From Rotaria sp. Silwood1 (Eukaryota; Rotifera; Eurotatoria; Philodinida; Philodinidae), in contig CAJNOP010000117.1 in assembly GCA_905250075.1 (NCBI GenBank), positions 378,417 through 442,416 of the forward strand: a stretch of DNA of 64,000 nt, written 5' to 3'. Positions 1 to 11,763 of this stretch are shown here, one piece after another (the stretch's first letter is position 1; every line of letters starts with the position of its first letter). Below the pieces are notes generated by a model that saw only the letters and a list, made by a program, of their open reading frames with translations, was not told where the DNA came from and did not search any database. A program made the position numbers and the translations under genes.

Positions 1-230
1 ACTTGGAACGCTGCTGGAACGGTTGGAACGCTCTCCTGGACGAATATGGGCGGGTTTTAGTAAGTAGGTTTGGGTTTTCCTTTTGAAAAAGTACAGTATT
101 TTGGATTTTTCTCACGATTGGTTTGGGCGATGGAAAATCCAAAGTTACCATTAGATAGAGCTCGTTGAGTTCTACTTGGAACGCTGATTGGTACACTTGG
201 AACGCTCTCCTGAGCGAATATTGGAAGGAT
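1..230. repeat. Left-edge repeat with TTGGAACGCT decamers
   Basis: The decamer TTGGAACGCT occurs at about 3, 23, 176 and 200. A longer unit beginning ACTTGGAACGCT and ending near CGAATAT is present at 1-53 and again, diverged, at 174-228, so the spacing is about 173 bases. This looks like the end of a tandem or dispersed repeat that may continue left of the window. No coding potential is seen. Confidence 0.6.
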
Positions 231-3200
231 TTACTCGAATATGATGCTAACTTCACCTACGTTCACTCAAGAAAGTACCAGAGTATATGATTATGTATCT
301 AAATAAATTATTATCTTTTTCTTTATTTTAGATCAATCTTACCATCACAAATAAATAGTAATTATTTGTTACACAAATTATTATATTTTTCTTTTATTTA
401 GATCAATCTAAGCCTTACACAGTCAATAAAATGATGAAGCAAAGAAGACTTTACGATTCTTAGTGTTACAAACCTCTGGATGAATGTGTTAGCGTCAACA
501 GATATTACATAGTTGCCGCTAACCTTTCTCCTTTCTTTTCGTTCTCCTTTATGTAACCTATGTGAGGTTCGATATTTCTTGGATATATACATATATGTTC
601 ATATTCTTATTATTATTATTTTTCCTTTTTTTTCTTTTTTCTCTTTGTCTCTCTCTCTCGTTCATTTTATGAACAAGTCTGCCCCAGCAGTCAGTGGTGT
701 CTTTTGTATTATCTGGGTAACACGTTTTCTTTGAATAAAATACTTATTCCTCATCTGAACCTATATTACCCTCACCATTACATCAACCTACAAGACCAGG
801 TAGGACTACTAACTCTATTAACTCAGCTATTACAGATCATAGTTTTCTATTGATTCCTTCCGACCTATTAACATTTAGTGGGTAGGAGATTTGGATGAAA
901 GAGAAAGCTAACAGAATGTAAATTGTCATTGGTAGCAAATGAATTCAGTGAGTTTTGTTGATAAAAAATAAGAGTCACTAAATCCATTTGCTATCTATGA
1001 CCGTTTACATTTATTCTTTGATTCATAAGACTGCGTATTAGTAGGTTTGTATCTTGATTCTACCGGTAAATCATGAAATTACTGCCAGTATGGATTTGAG
1101 TTTTATTTGAAACACACATCTACACATCCACATCCTCAGATAGTGAATTAGCAGCTTCAAGTGATGTCAGTTTGTTTACTATACGCATAAGTTCCCTGAA
1201 GTACTATGGTGGACATGTCCCTCAAAGACAGACAACAATAAGAATCACGATTATACCAATGAATAGGCACGGGCACCTATTTGCTCCCATTTCTTTCTAA
1301 CCAATAGTTTGAAATAATCTGAAATAAGTAGTTTTATATCATTAATAAACGAATACGATGAAATCTGCAATAATTGCTTCTCAAATAAATCACTTGTTTT
1401 TCTCGGCGAAGAATTTTTTTGATTTTTATATTCATTTTTTGATTGTTTTAAATGACTAGACGAAACAATCATTGAAAGAAAGGTATGGAACATATGAAAG
1501 AACGAAAAACAAAAGATACTTAGTATGAACTAAATAAATAGATGTTAAATTCAATGTGATTCTTCATTGAATGAAAATGTTGAACACATAATCACATATA
1601 AATGGTAAATCATGAAATATTCATTGGATTACTATTAAGAAAACTCGAATGTAAAAAAAAAGTATGGGTGTGAGCAAAGAGAAATTCCACACTAATAACG
1701 ACGTTTGGCCGAATGAGCTTAAGATGTTACTCCAAATGATTAACCAATCGATTGTTGATCTACTTCAACGAATTGTTTGCGTTAGAAAAATCAAGAAAGA
1801 AGTAAATGAAAATGATTCTCTTATTGTCTATATCGACTTGGTCAAGTCAACAAGTCACAATTTTCATTACTCATCTTAAAGTTAGAAAAGCGAAACATCA
1901 TAGCATGATCATGATCATTAATTAGGTGTCAAGGGCTTATCTAGCAGTCAAACGACTCGATTATATTTCTGACGGAGATCTAGAACACTTCAAAAATAAT
2001 ATAAATATTTTGAATCTTACGTATCATTAGATTGAGTTTTTGACTTCAAACTTTATGTTTATTCAGTACGACTGCTCACGGAAAAGGTATCGTGGATGGC
2101 ATTGGTGCAGGTGTTACATATTCAGCAACCAAAGAAAGTCTTCAGTGAAAATATATTAGATGTCATTTTAACATCTGAATGTCTAGTCAAATTTACGCCA
2201 CAAAAAAACCAAGGCGATGTTTTCCTATTTAGACACAAAGAAAATCAAACAGAATAGTGACTAATCCAACTGACAGAGCTGGTAACGTCGTGATAAATTC
2301 GAAGGTAGATCTTCTAATTTCTTTCTGTATGATATTAGACGTTTAACTTGTGTTATTTTTACTAGGTTGGATGGATCAAACTCGATGTTAGCATCACTCT
2401 AATCCTAGACTGGGCTAAAGAGACGATTGCCAATGTAGGTCTACTGCATCCATCGTACAAACCAATTTCTTGATCGATTAACGTACTTAGAAGGAACTTT
2501 TAATGACAATAGCGCTTATCCGTGTTACTATATTACAATTTAAGTGTTAACTATAATATGCTTGTAAGAAGTTTTAGACTTATATTTAGTAAAAAAGTGT
2601 GTATGACCATCTGAATCTTCTTTAAACAAATTTTTCTATTGGAAAAGAGACACTTCGATAAAGCAAAGGATCCGCCTAATGAGCTGCCTATGTCATCCAA
2701 GAGGAGAATTCAATTTTGTGGTGAACTTATGGATCGACGTCTTTCGTCTTTATGTTTATGTCTAACGTACCTAGTAAAAGAGGTGCATACCTATAATACC
2801 AGAAAAATATTAAAAGAATACTTTTAAAAACACATAATGTAAGACGTTTCTCATTGACCTACTGGAGTTTGAAGCGTATATTTTAATTTGGAAAACATCA
2901 CATTGATGAATGACCTAGATACTGAATTGAAGAACGTTTTAATTTAAAAATATTGAAGAAATATGCATTATTCAGTGTTTTGTTGATTTCTCTCTTATTT
3001 AGGATCGAACGCTATCCTTTTCTTGTTATTTGACAAGGATTTAAAATTTTTTTATATAAATCCTGAGAGAAAACTTGCGATATCACTCAGAAATTGAATT
3101 TCTATATCAAATACTATAGAATAATAATTTATGGATTTGTTCACGAGGAGAGAAACATAAAACATGATTTAAACTCTATGCTGAAAAAAATTATCGATAT

Positions 3201-3799
3201 ATTTGCAAGAACATTTGTGAAATACCTCAGTATACAGTTAAGACGATATTGATCAGTTCTCTTAAATTCTATTCTTCATGAAATACCCATGTACATCTGT
3301 AAACGAAATCGATGTTCAAATTATTATCATAGAAAATAAAATTTTACTTGTAAGAATGCATTCGTTATAGCAATAGACATATTAGAGAGGCTAGCTGTTT
3401 TCGGTTCCGGTCTCGTCAGAATCGGAACCGAGATCATCTTCCTCGCATCCTACATGTGACTAGATTTAAGCCTTCGTTTAATCTATTATCTATTGTTTCT
3501 TACTTGCATTTAACCTGTCCTTTCCTCTGCCTGATGGTTGAAGTGACTCATTATGATAAATTATAAGACTCTTTTACAAAACATTTATTTTCTTATTAAA
3601 ATATTTCTTTATCTCATTTTTATATTTTACACACTTGTTACTATGCAAAATACAGATTGAAATTAGTAAGAAAATATCACAAATTAATAATAAAAAAAAA
3701 TATGAACATTATTCATATTGCTTGAATAAATGCATGAGCAAGTTTAAAATACAATAATAGGGAACAAAAACAAAAACTAGAACAACAACCATTTTCATT
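231..3799. other. Intergenic, AT-rich, with small duplication and a coding relic
   Basis: No intact gene is recognised. At about 304-340 and 375-411 there is a direct duplication of a block ending TTAGATCAATCT. A pyrimidine-rich tract lies at about 603-660. A short motif with C/G-rich words (CGGTTCCGGTCTCG and CGGAACCGAGATC) lies at 3397-3440 and resembles words seen again near 25850-25920. The open frame at 1664-1879 (about 70 codons) matches nothing I know. The relic at 2064-2445 is listed separately. Confidence 0.5.
2064..2445 (+). pseudogene. Decayed coding relic with HGKGxxDGIG motif
   Basis: After a possible splice acceptor near 2065, the plus strand reads TAHGKGIVDGIGAGVTYSA and soon hits a stop. 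The HGKG-x-x-DG-x-G pattern recurs in transposon-like and repetitive proteins of invertebrates (family knowledge from memory, approximate). A second fragment at about 2366-2475, preceded by TTTACTAG, reads GWIKLDVSITLILDWAKETI. The two pieces do not join into an open gene, so this is treated as an eroded relic. Product unknown. Confidence 0.3.
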
Positions 3800-6143
3800 C
3801 TAACTAACAATATTTTGTTGAATCTTGTAATAAAATGCTCTTGCAGCATTAAATCGATTATTATAACATTTTTCTAATTCAACATCTAATGCTTGTTGAG
3901 CTTCAGAATCATTGCGTGCAATCATTAATCTTTCATGAAAATGTTCATAGTGTTTTTCACCTACTGGTTTGAACCGATTTTTATGTTTACGTAAAGCATT
4001 AAAACATAACCATGTTCGATCTTTAATTGATTCCCATAATTTTGTTATTACTTCATCATTATCTTCACGACCAATGATAGCTAAACATGAAACAATAGTT
4101 TATCAATTTTTATCACATACTATCGATTCTTACCAATGAAAACATCTTCACTAAATGGAGAATTTGGTATATCCATAAAAAAACTAAGTAACTGTTCGAG
4201 TTTAGTTTTTTGACCGAATGCACAACCGAAATCAATATGTAAAATTTTACCATCATCAGTTATCATGATATTATCATCTATGAAAAGAAAAACGTTTTTT
4301 TTAATACTAAGTTTCAAAACAGTACCTTTTCAGGAAACAAAACTTGACAGCTATACATCATAACTTCTCTATAGATCTCACTGAAATGAATTTCAAATGA
4401 GATTTGAGAATATAAGTAAACGTTAGTTATCGATAGTAGCGAGTTTCAAAGATCGATTATTTTATCGTTATGAAATTTTTCTTTACGATTCTGTGAAAGT
4501 CTTTCATGAAGAATATTCTTCTAAAACATAAAACTCAAAATACAATTGATGATTATATCTGACTAACACTTTATTTCTAATAGTCCTTACTACTAAAACA
4601 AACAACTACTAATCCTTTAAAATGAAATTGTAATCGATCTGAATATAGGAGAGAGCTTTGTACCTCTAATTGTATTTTCCAAGGGATTGCAGAATAAATC
4701 AGTCTCTTCATCAATGTGTATATTCAAAGCAATCAGATAGTAAATTTTGTGATCTTGCTGTTGAAAAAATTGATTGTCAAATGCCAATGTCCTTACCTAT
4801 TCTTGTAAATATCGCTTATTTTCTATATTTTCCATTACATCTTCGTTTTATACCCAATCATATTTTGTTCAAGCCTTTCCTCTATGAAAAATATTTATGA
4901 AGTTTATCTTTTTGTTCTAATTTGCTATTGCATACAAAGTATTGTTATTATCTTATCTTGATAGAGACAAATAAAATGGACAACTGAAAATAGAATGATA
5001 CATTAATACTGAGTAATACAATGAAACTCATTCGAAAAAATCACAAACACCAATCAATTTGGTGTGACCTGTTTAAAAACATTTTTCTATATCTAATTGA
5101 GGCCTATGGTATACATAAAGCTCAAACTCAAAAGCGATTGTTCAATCGAAAATGTTCTATGGTTAGTTCTAATATTAAGATATGTTATTTTTTCCATATG
5201 ACAAAAATAAAATGGAAAAAAAAATGTTTACCATGTCGATCAGCTAATTGTAGAACAATACCAGACACGACAAAACCAAGAAATGATCGAAATAAATTTT
5301 GTTTTCCTTCTGGTTTAGTTTCAATAAATTTTTTTAATGCATCGCTTGATTTTGATTTTTCATTTTCATCATCAGCTTTAAATTCTAGAAGTGGATGTGC
5401 ATTTTCAACAAATTCAATAAGACCTTCTTCTTTATCAACGGGAACAACCTAAATAAATGAATGAAAAAGTAAAACGACATAAAATTTCTTTACTAAATTT
5501 AATTTTACTTCATAAAAAACAACTTCTGCATCGATATTTTCTTCTTCAAATATCTTATTCATTTCTTTCATAACAGCAATACATAAAGCATCTTGCAATA
5601 ATTCATCACCATGTTTATACATACATCTAAAAATTCAATATTTATAAATCTATTTCTTCTTCTTTTTAGAAATAAAACAATTTCTTACATTTTTGTATTT
5701 CCTTTTTCATCAACAACCTTAAATTGTAATGGTTTTCCTTTTGATGATATAAACGAACCATCACGTAATTCTTTAACAATAAAATCTGGTGATGTTGGTA
5801 ATATAAATGGTACAGATATTTCTTTTAAATCAGGTGTGTTCTTGTCACCTTCTTGTGTCATAGTAGATAATTGTTCAATAGCATCACGAGCTGTACGAAT
5901 TAATTCACAATTTTCTAACAGATATTCACAAACTTTTGAACGTTTATGATAATGGCATGACCAATATAAACAACTTCGATCAGCATCTGATAATGTTTTA
6001 TTTGCTTGAATTAATGATTGATCAGAATGTTGAAGTAAACCCCATAAAAAGAATGGATCATGAACATTAACAATATTCAATGATTCTTCTTGATCATTCT
6101 CTTCTTTATGTTTATTTTTATCAAGATGATTATTGTTTGTCAT
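3800..6143 (-). CDS. Minimal PI3-kinase-family catalytic protein, 404 aa
   Basis: Five exons: 6143-5689, 5626-5509, 5448-5232, 4277-4134, 4080-3800. They join in frame to 404 codons plus stop. The start is the first ATG of exon 1; the frame extends two codons further up only through a non-ATG. Seen: the ATP-binding segment MYKHGDELLQD (Lys about 156, matching FKNGDDLRQD of PI3Ks), the VDKEEGLIEFVE segment, the catalytic loop DRHDDNIM at 261-268 and HIDFG at 277-281. All key kinase residues are present, so a lipid kinase acting on phosphoinositides is likely. The first 110 residues resemble the end of a helical PIK domain (SCLYWSCHYH). Ras-binding and C2 domains are absent: class I/III enzymes are usually 850-1100 aa. 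Intron 3 is 954 bases, the others short. Class is not settled; PI4K remains possible. Confidence 0.82.
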
Positions 6144-9100
6144 ATTCAATACAAAAATCTATCTGACCCTAATTAAAAAAAATAATAATAATAGAATTCA
6201 TTTCTGAAATGAAAATCTTAAATATATTTTTTTTATTTTAAAAATTTAAGAAAAAAAATATTGTCCATTGTTTTTTTGTTTTCTATTTAAACAATTCAAT
6301 ACTGATTGATTATGGATGTTCTTACACATGAAATGGTCTTTTGATAAAGTGTATATTTTTAGTTAACTCATCTTATTGTGTATTGACACAATCAGTACAT
6401 AGAACATTTATGAGCACATGATAATAAAATCACTAAACAGTTATTTGTTAAACAAACACAAGAAATACCATCACCATCCAATATTGTCATTAAGTTTCCA
6501 ATAATCACATTCGATAATTTTTTGGATAACTTCTTTAGTTTCTAAATCACTATTAATCACATATTGTTTTGTTAATGACTGCAAATGTTCATGAAATAAT
6601 GTTTCAAGTAATGAAATCAGTTTTTTCCATTGTCATAGATACAATTACGACTATAGTAAATCTCGTCATTGTTGTTGCTGTTGGAAGAAGTTTTACATCG
6701 AAAAGAATATCATCTCCTTGTGCCGTATTTCATAAAGATTTATCTTTTATTGTTGTAATTTCAAAAAACGTTGCATAAAAAGTGCATTACGTGCAGTAAA
6801 ATCACTTTATGTATGCATGTATCACACCATTTAAGAATAATATTATCTAATTCTTCTTCATTTATTAATACTTTTCCTATTAGTTGTAAAACTATTGTTG
6901 TATGACTGAAAAATATCATACCAAATTCATCATTGGATTCAAGTTGTTGACGAAATGTTAATAAACATTTTTATACTAAAATTAAGTTGACAATGGTGTG
7001 CTCGAATTGCTTGTTGTTGTCGATTGTGTCCATTCAAATAATGAGCATAACATAAACTTTTCTAACTAGGATAATATTTATTAATAACTGAAGTTACTGC
7101 TTCAAGTTCAACTTGAGCTAATTATTTTGTTAACTTGTTGTTTTTGTTAATACGTAGATGATTCATTTCATATGAACCAATGATAGACATCTGTTAGAAG
7201 ACTAAGATATCAGCGAAAGATTCCACTAGTAGATGAGTTCTTTATATATATGATAAAAGCTTTTTGTTTGGCTTGTCATGCTTTGCTCGATATTAAATAT
7301 TTTCATCGGAAACAGGGCGTCTCGAGGTTGCCTGAACTGATGAACAAAAAGCACGATAAAACTCTGGAAAAATACAAGAGTGTTTAAAAGTGAGGTGAGA
7401 GTTTCACCCGTTCAGGACATTCATATTTGAGAAAACTATGGAAGTCAGGTATAACCAAAGAACTATTACATTATTCTATTCAAAATTTGTTTTTTCTTTC
7501 ATTTAATGATTGTCAACAAGTTAATAAAATCACCATTCAAATCAATACTTAAGATACAATAATCTTAAAAAGTACCTAAATTTTATTTCTTTTGTCTGAT
7601 ATTTTGCCTATCAATAATGATGTTTTCTTCAGAAAAGGATATCTCAACACAGAAAACAAATCTCATGAAGTTAGACTTCTCCTCATTCGATAGATCAGTG
7701 CTACCTCTATCATCGATTGAAATTCCATGTCAAATAGTTTTAATTTGTTTGATTCATGAAGTATTCTTCAACTAGTCTTCACATGAGAGTTGGTGGAAAT
7801 CGTTGAAATGTGACACATATCTTTGTCTTATTTTAACCATTTGCCTTGAAGATTTTCCGGTTGCAGTTACGAATAAAAAAAAATATATTAATGCTGAGAC
7901 CGTTCAAGATGACTCTAGATTGAAGTACTCTATCGGTGAGACAATACAGATACGTGAATGTTTATTTATTAATAAGAAAATGAAAGTTAACACATTTAAA
8001 TCGTAGAAAACCAATGTTTCCAACGTAACTTCTTTGCATTAAGGCATATCGATCTGCAATTGGTGCTTGTCATCAGAGCTTACCAAACTCTATTTGTAGT
8101 CAAAAACAAAAGACAAAAGGATTATGTAGACATTTAAAGCGAAATAGAATCATCTGAATCGGCTAAATTCTCTGACAGTCAACATTTGATTTAAATCTAT
8201 CGAATGAAAAATTATAACATTCAAAATTTTACGTTACTGAGTAGTAGAACAGTTTGATTTTTTGTTTTTGAAGAACAGAAATACCATTCAAATGAATCAT
8301 TCTAAGCTTATTCAGTCGAGAATTTTTCATTCTACAAAAATGTGAACTTCATTTTTAAATAAATTTCTCTTGTTGACAAAAGATTGGAAAGATTGACAGT
8401 TGCTTCACTATCCAATTGCAATGTCCTACTATTTAATGCAGACATCTAACGATTTGTGAAAACTTTTACTCATCAAATTCAATGCTAAATTTGAAGTATC
8501 CAGCATCTATAGATAGTGAACGATTTATCACTATATCATCAAAGGTAGAATTTTATTCTGAACAACGAAACTCTTTAGATTGTCAGCAATGATGTAGAAC
8601 TGCCAGAAAGAGTCTTGTGCATTGTTTTTTCCTTTTTGCTTGAAAAATTGCGAAACATTGCGATATACAACATAATTCGAAATTCTGCGAGATAAATATT
8701 TAAACATATTTTGAATATCTTTTTTTATTTTCTGACAGTTGCAGTTCAATAGTGAGTGATAATTAATCTTTTCGATTTTTCTGCGACAGTAGAAATTGAA
8801 TAAAGAAAAAAATTCTACAGCTTCATAGAGCCTCATCTTTTTATAGGCCACCGATTATTTTCTTTTAGTTCTGCCGATTCCTTCTCTCACACTATCAATT
8901 AAATAAATAACGTCATATGGTTCGAACAAATATATTTTTTTTATTAATATTCTTGTCATATTTCATTCCAATTCAACAAAGAATAGATTCATTATTATTC
9001 AAATGGTACAGAAAAAGAAATAATTATACTCTTTCATATCTTTGTTTTCTTCTCCGAATTTATATATTTCTTTAAACATTAATCACCTAATTCCAAACGT

Positions 9101-9209
9101 TGTTTGAATTCAAATTTCTTTTTTTGTTACTAAATGACCTCTAATAGTCACAATAAAATGATTTTTATAAATTATGAACAAAAGAAATGAACATTTAACA
9201 AAATCATAT
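6144..9209. other. Intergenic; eroded remnant inside, otherwise nothing
   Basis: About 3 kb with no intact gene. The only coding-like signal is the minus-strand remnant at 6440-7180, listed separately. A 106-codon minus-strand open frame at 8531-8851 has no recognisable domain and no supporting neighbours. The rest is AT-rich with no repeat I can define. Confidence 0.5.
6440..7180 (-). pseudogene. Eroded protein-coding remnant, product unknown
   Basis: The minus strand carries several protein-like stretches in different frames, broken by stops. Near 7110-7000 it reads VELEAVTSVINKYYPS, a stop, then KSLCYAHYLNGHNRQQQAIR. Near 6960-6840 it reads LLTFRQQLESNDEFGMIFFS and continues to a second block ending EEELDN. 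Near 6590-6480 it reads EHLQSLTKQYVINSDLETKE. Codon choice matches nearby genes, but at least one nonsense codon and several frame changes separate the pieces. I do not recognise the family; the helical repeat-like texture is only an impression. Confidence 0.4.
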
Positions 9210-9856
9210 TTACACCATATCTTCATGACTCTGTCCAACACGTGTTTGTTCAATAGGTAATAATGATTCATAACGAAAATCTCTTTGATTATTATTAAAT
9301 AATCCATTTGATGAATTTTCTATAGATATTTTTGTATCATTCATATTTGAAATACCTCCAGTACCTAATAAAAATTCATCATCTGGTGTTAATTGTTCAA
9401 ATTCATTTGCATAGAGTTCTTCAAGTGTTGGTCGACGACATCCTAATAAATAACCAATAAGCCCAAAAACAGCCAATGTCAAAAAAATAAGTCCAAAACA
9501 AATGAGTACGATTGACCAGAACGGAAAAAAACCTGTAAACATTCAAATATGTATTTATTTTTATTACATAGAATCAAAAAAAATTAAATCAAACCTCGAA
9601 GTAAATAATCAGGATTAATACGATTGAACATATCTGTTCGTCGACCACTAGTCATTTCATAATGTGATCGAGCTCCATAGCCAAGGTCATTTTGTTCTCT
9701 TAATTGATCAGGTGTTAAAAATTGACCATCACAAATAAGAATACTGCTTATCAGTAATAATAATAATAATCCTAAACGAATTTTTGATTAAACAGAAAAA
9801 AAAAACAAGATGTCAAATAAATCAGACATACTTATTATGACCTTGATAAAAGCCAT
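9210..9856 (-). CDS. Small type I membrane protein, 174 aa, family unknown
   Basis: Three exons, 9856-9832, 9771-9595 and 9532-9210, join in frame to 174 codons plus stop. Exon 1 is only 25 bases and supplies MAFIKVII; with exon 2 it forms a clear signal peptide ending near IC (residue 22) before DGQF. A short outer segment (about 23-70) is polar, with Tyr and Arg near GYGARSHYEMTSGRR. One strong membrane helix follows (about 72-95), then CRR and a cytoplasmic tail of about 75 residues rich in Glu, Asp and Asn. The predicted topology is outside-in, single pass. I do not recognise the family; a small receptor subunit or adaptor is possible but unproved. The signal peptide reading depends on both first splices, which preserve frame exactly. 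Confidence 0.72.
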
Positions 9857-11763
9857 GTTCTGCTATGAGACCATCAACGACTATATGTGCGTTTGTATAA
9901 ATGAACGGAAGAATAGAAAAAAAAAAAGGAAAGGGTCAACAAAAATGCGCTCGTAAAAACGACGACCACTAGTGACAGGAAGGTGAAATTGAAAGAGAAA
10001 GAAAATTGAGGTGTGCACATATATGACTACAAGGGAAAAAAGAATCGTCCAAAGAGAGTGTGACGTTTGTCGAAGGATAGAAACAGAACTATCGTTTCGT
10101 TCATCCATATTTCTTTGAATTCAACGTGTACATCTATATGAAGAAGATGTATATACGATAATTAAATCAAAATTAATATGTATAAAATTAGATAGATGAT
10201 TTTGATGAAACTGTTCTATATACAATTGATTATTGCTTTTTTAAAAGTTTTATTTAACAAAAAGTTTTAAAATGTTCATAAATGATGTAAAAGAATGAAG
10301 TTTAGATTTTTCTTCGAAAGTTTCAATATTAATTATGAATAGAAATAAACTAAAAATGAAACTTACCGTTAAATTCATGTCATATGTGTTTTTTATATTA
10401 ATAAAAACGAGAAAAAATACTTTTATATACCTCATCCACTGTAAGACTTAAAAATAATAATCTTACCATCACCAGTAAAACGGATTATAACCTAGAATGC
10501 GATTTTTGTGAGTCATTTTATAATAATAGTTGATTTCAAGTCAATCAAATTTACAAAGAACAATCTAGACCAAAATGATTGAAACAGTACAGGGTTTCTT
10601 CAACCAGTGTACAATATTTTCACTTATGATTTCACTATTGCACAAAATATTTGATATTTCGTCTGTTTGGAAAAGAGTCACATATGCTCAGCTTTATGAG
10701 TATTTCTTTCAATATATGTTCATTTGAATTGTTTTATCTCGCAAATGATGCATCTCAAACAGTTCTATATTTGACTGGTTATTTAAGATTTATAAGATTA
10801 GAAGAAAGAATCTTACTGTTACACAAGTTTTGTTTTCTTTGAGCACATTTGAAAATATAGAATGTACCATCTCTTTTATGTTCATATAACTATAACAACA
10901 TCGAACAATTATGAGAATAAATTTTGACGTTTATTATATACTACAAAGATCCTGTATTCAACTCTCGAAACTATTAGGTAACTCGTTCTATAGTATTCTT
11001 ATTATAAAGACAGTCCATATATTCACAGTAAGAATATATATGAGTGGAGAAAGCAAATTAATAATCGGGAAAAACACTATGCCAAAATAGTTACCACTGT
11101 TTTAACATCGCTGACAATTGTTGAAAGACAATACTCTTCTCCATATTAACGTCATTTGTGAATAATTTCTTTTTTCACAAATTACTTGTTGTCTTAGTTA
11201 AATCAATTAAATTTATGTTTTTATTGACTATATACTCAATTATATTTGCCCAATCTTTAAGTTATACTAATCTCAAATAATCAAAATTTTCTAACAAATT
11301 ATTTTGATTTTCATTAATACTGTCTCTTTTTTTTTTCATACATACACATACACAAATGCCCAATGATATCAAATCATATCGTTTTCACATGCATACACAC
11401 GCAGACACACACAGAAAATAATAAAAATACAACACACAACATGCACTTTAACACATCTGCCAAAAAATACGCACACATGTGCATAGGGATGACGACGACG
11501 ATAATAATAATAGTGTTAACAATAAAAAGAAAAAAAAACAGAACTAAAACAAAAAACACAACAAATATGTAACTATAAAAAAATTTCTTATTGTTTTCTT
11601 TTTGATAATGATGGCAGAATGGAAAGACATGCATACATAAATATATTAGTTGAAAAAAAAAGATATGACCGGAAAGTAAGGAAATGATGGTGATCGCTTC
11701 TTCTTTTTTCGTACATTGCAAAAAAAGAACAAATGACGAACATATACATAACTATATATAATC
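9857..11763. other. Intergenic with simple repeats
   Basis: No gene seen. A CA-rich simple-sequence tract lies at about 11376-11480 and produces misleading long open frames on both strands. Runs of A and T are common. The last few hundred bases, toward 11763, are the likely 3' untranslated region of the minus-strand nuclear receptor. Confidence 0.5.

Noticed and set aside
8531-8851. 106-codon minus-strand frame
   Set aside because: Lys/Asn/Phe-rich composition expected of AT-rich noise; no domain or splice context.
11374-11721. Frame of 115 codons on the minus strand
   Set aside because: It is created by CA/TG and A/T simple repeats; low-complexity translation.
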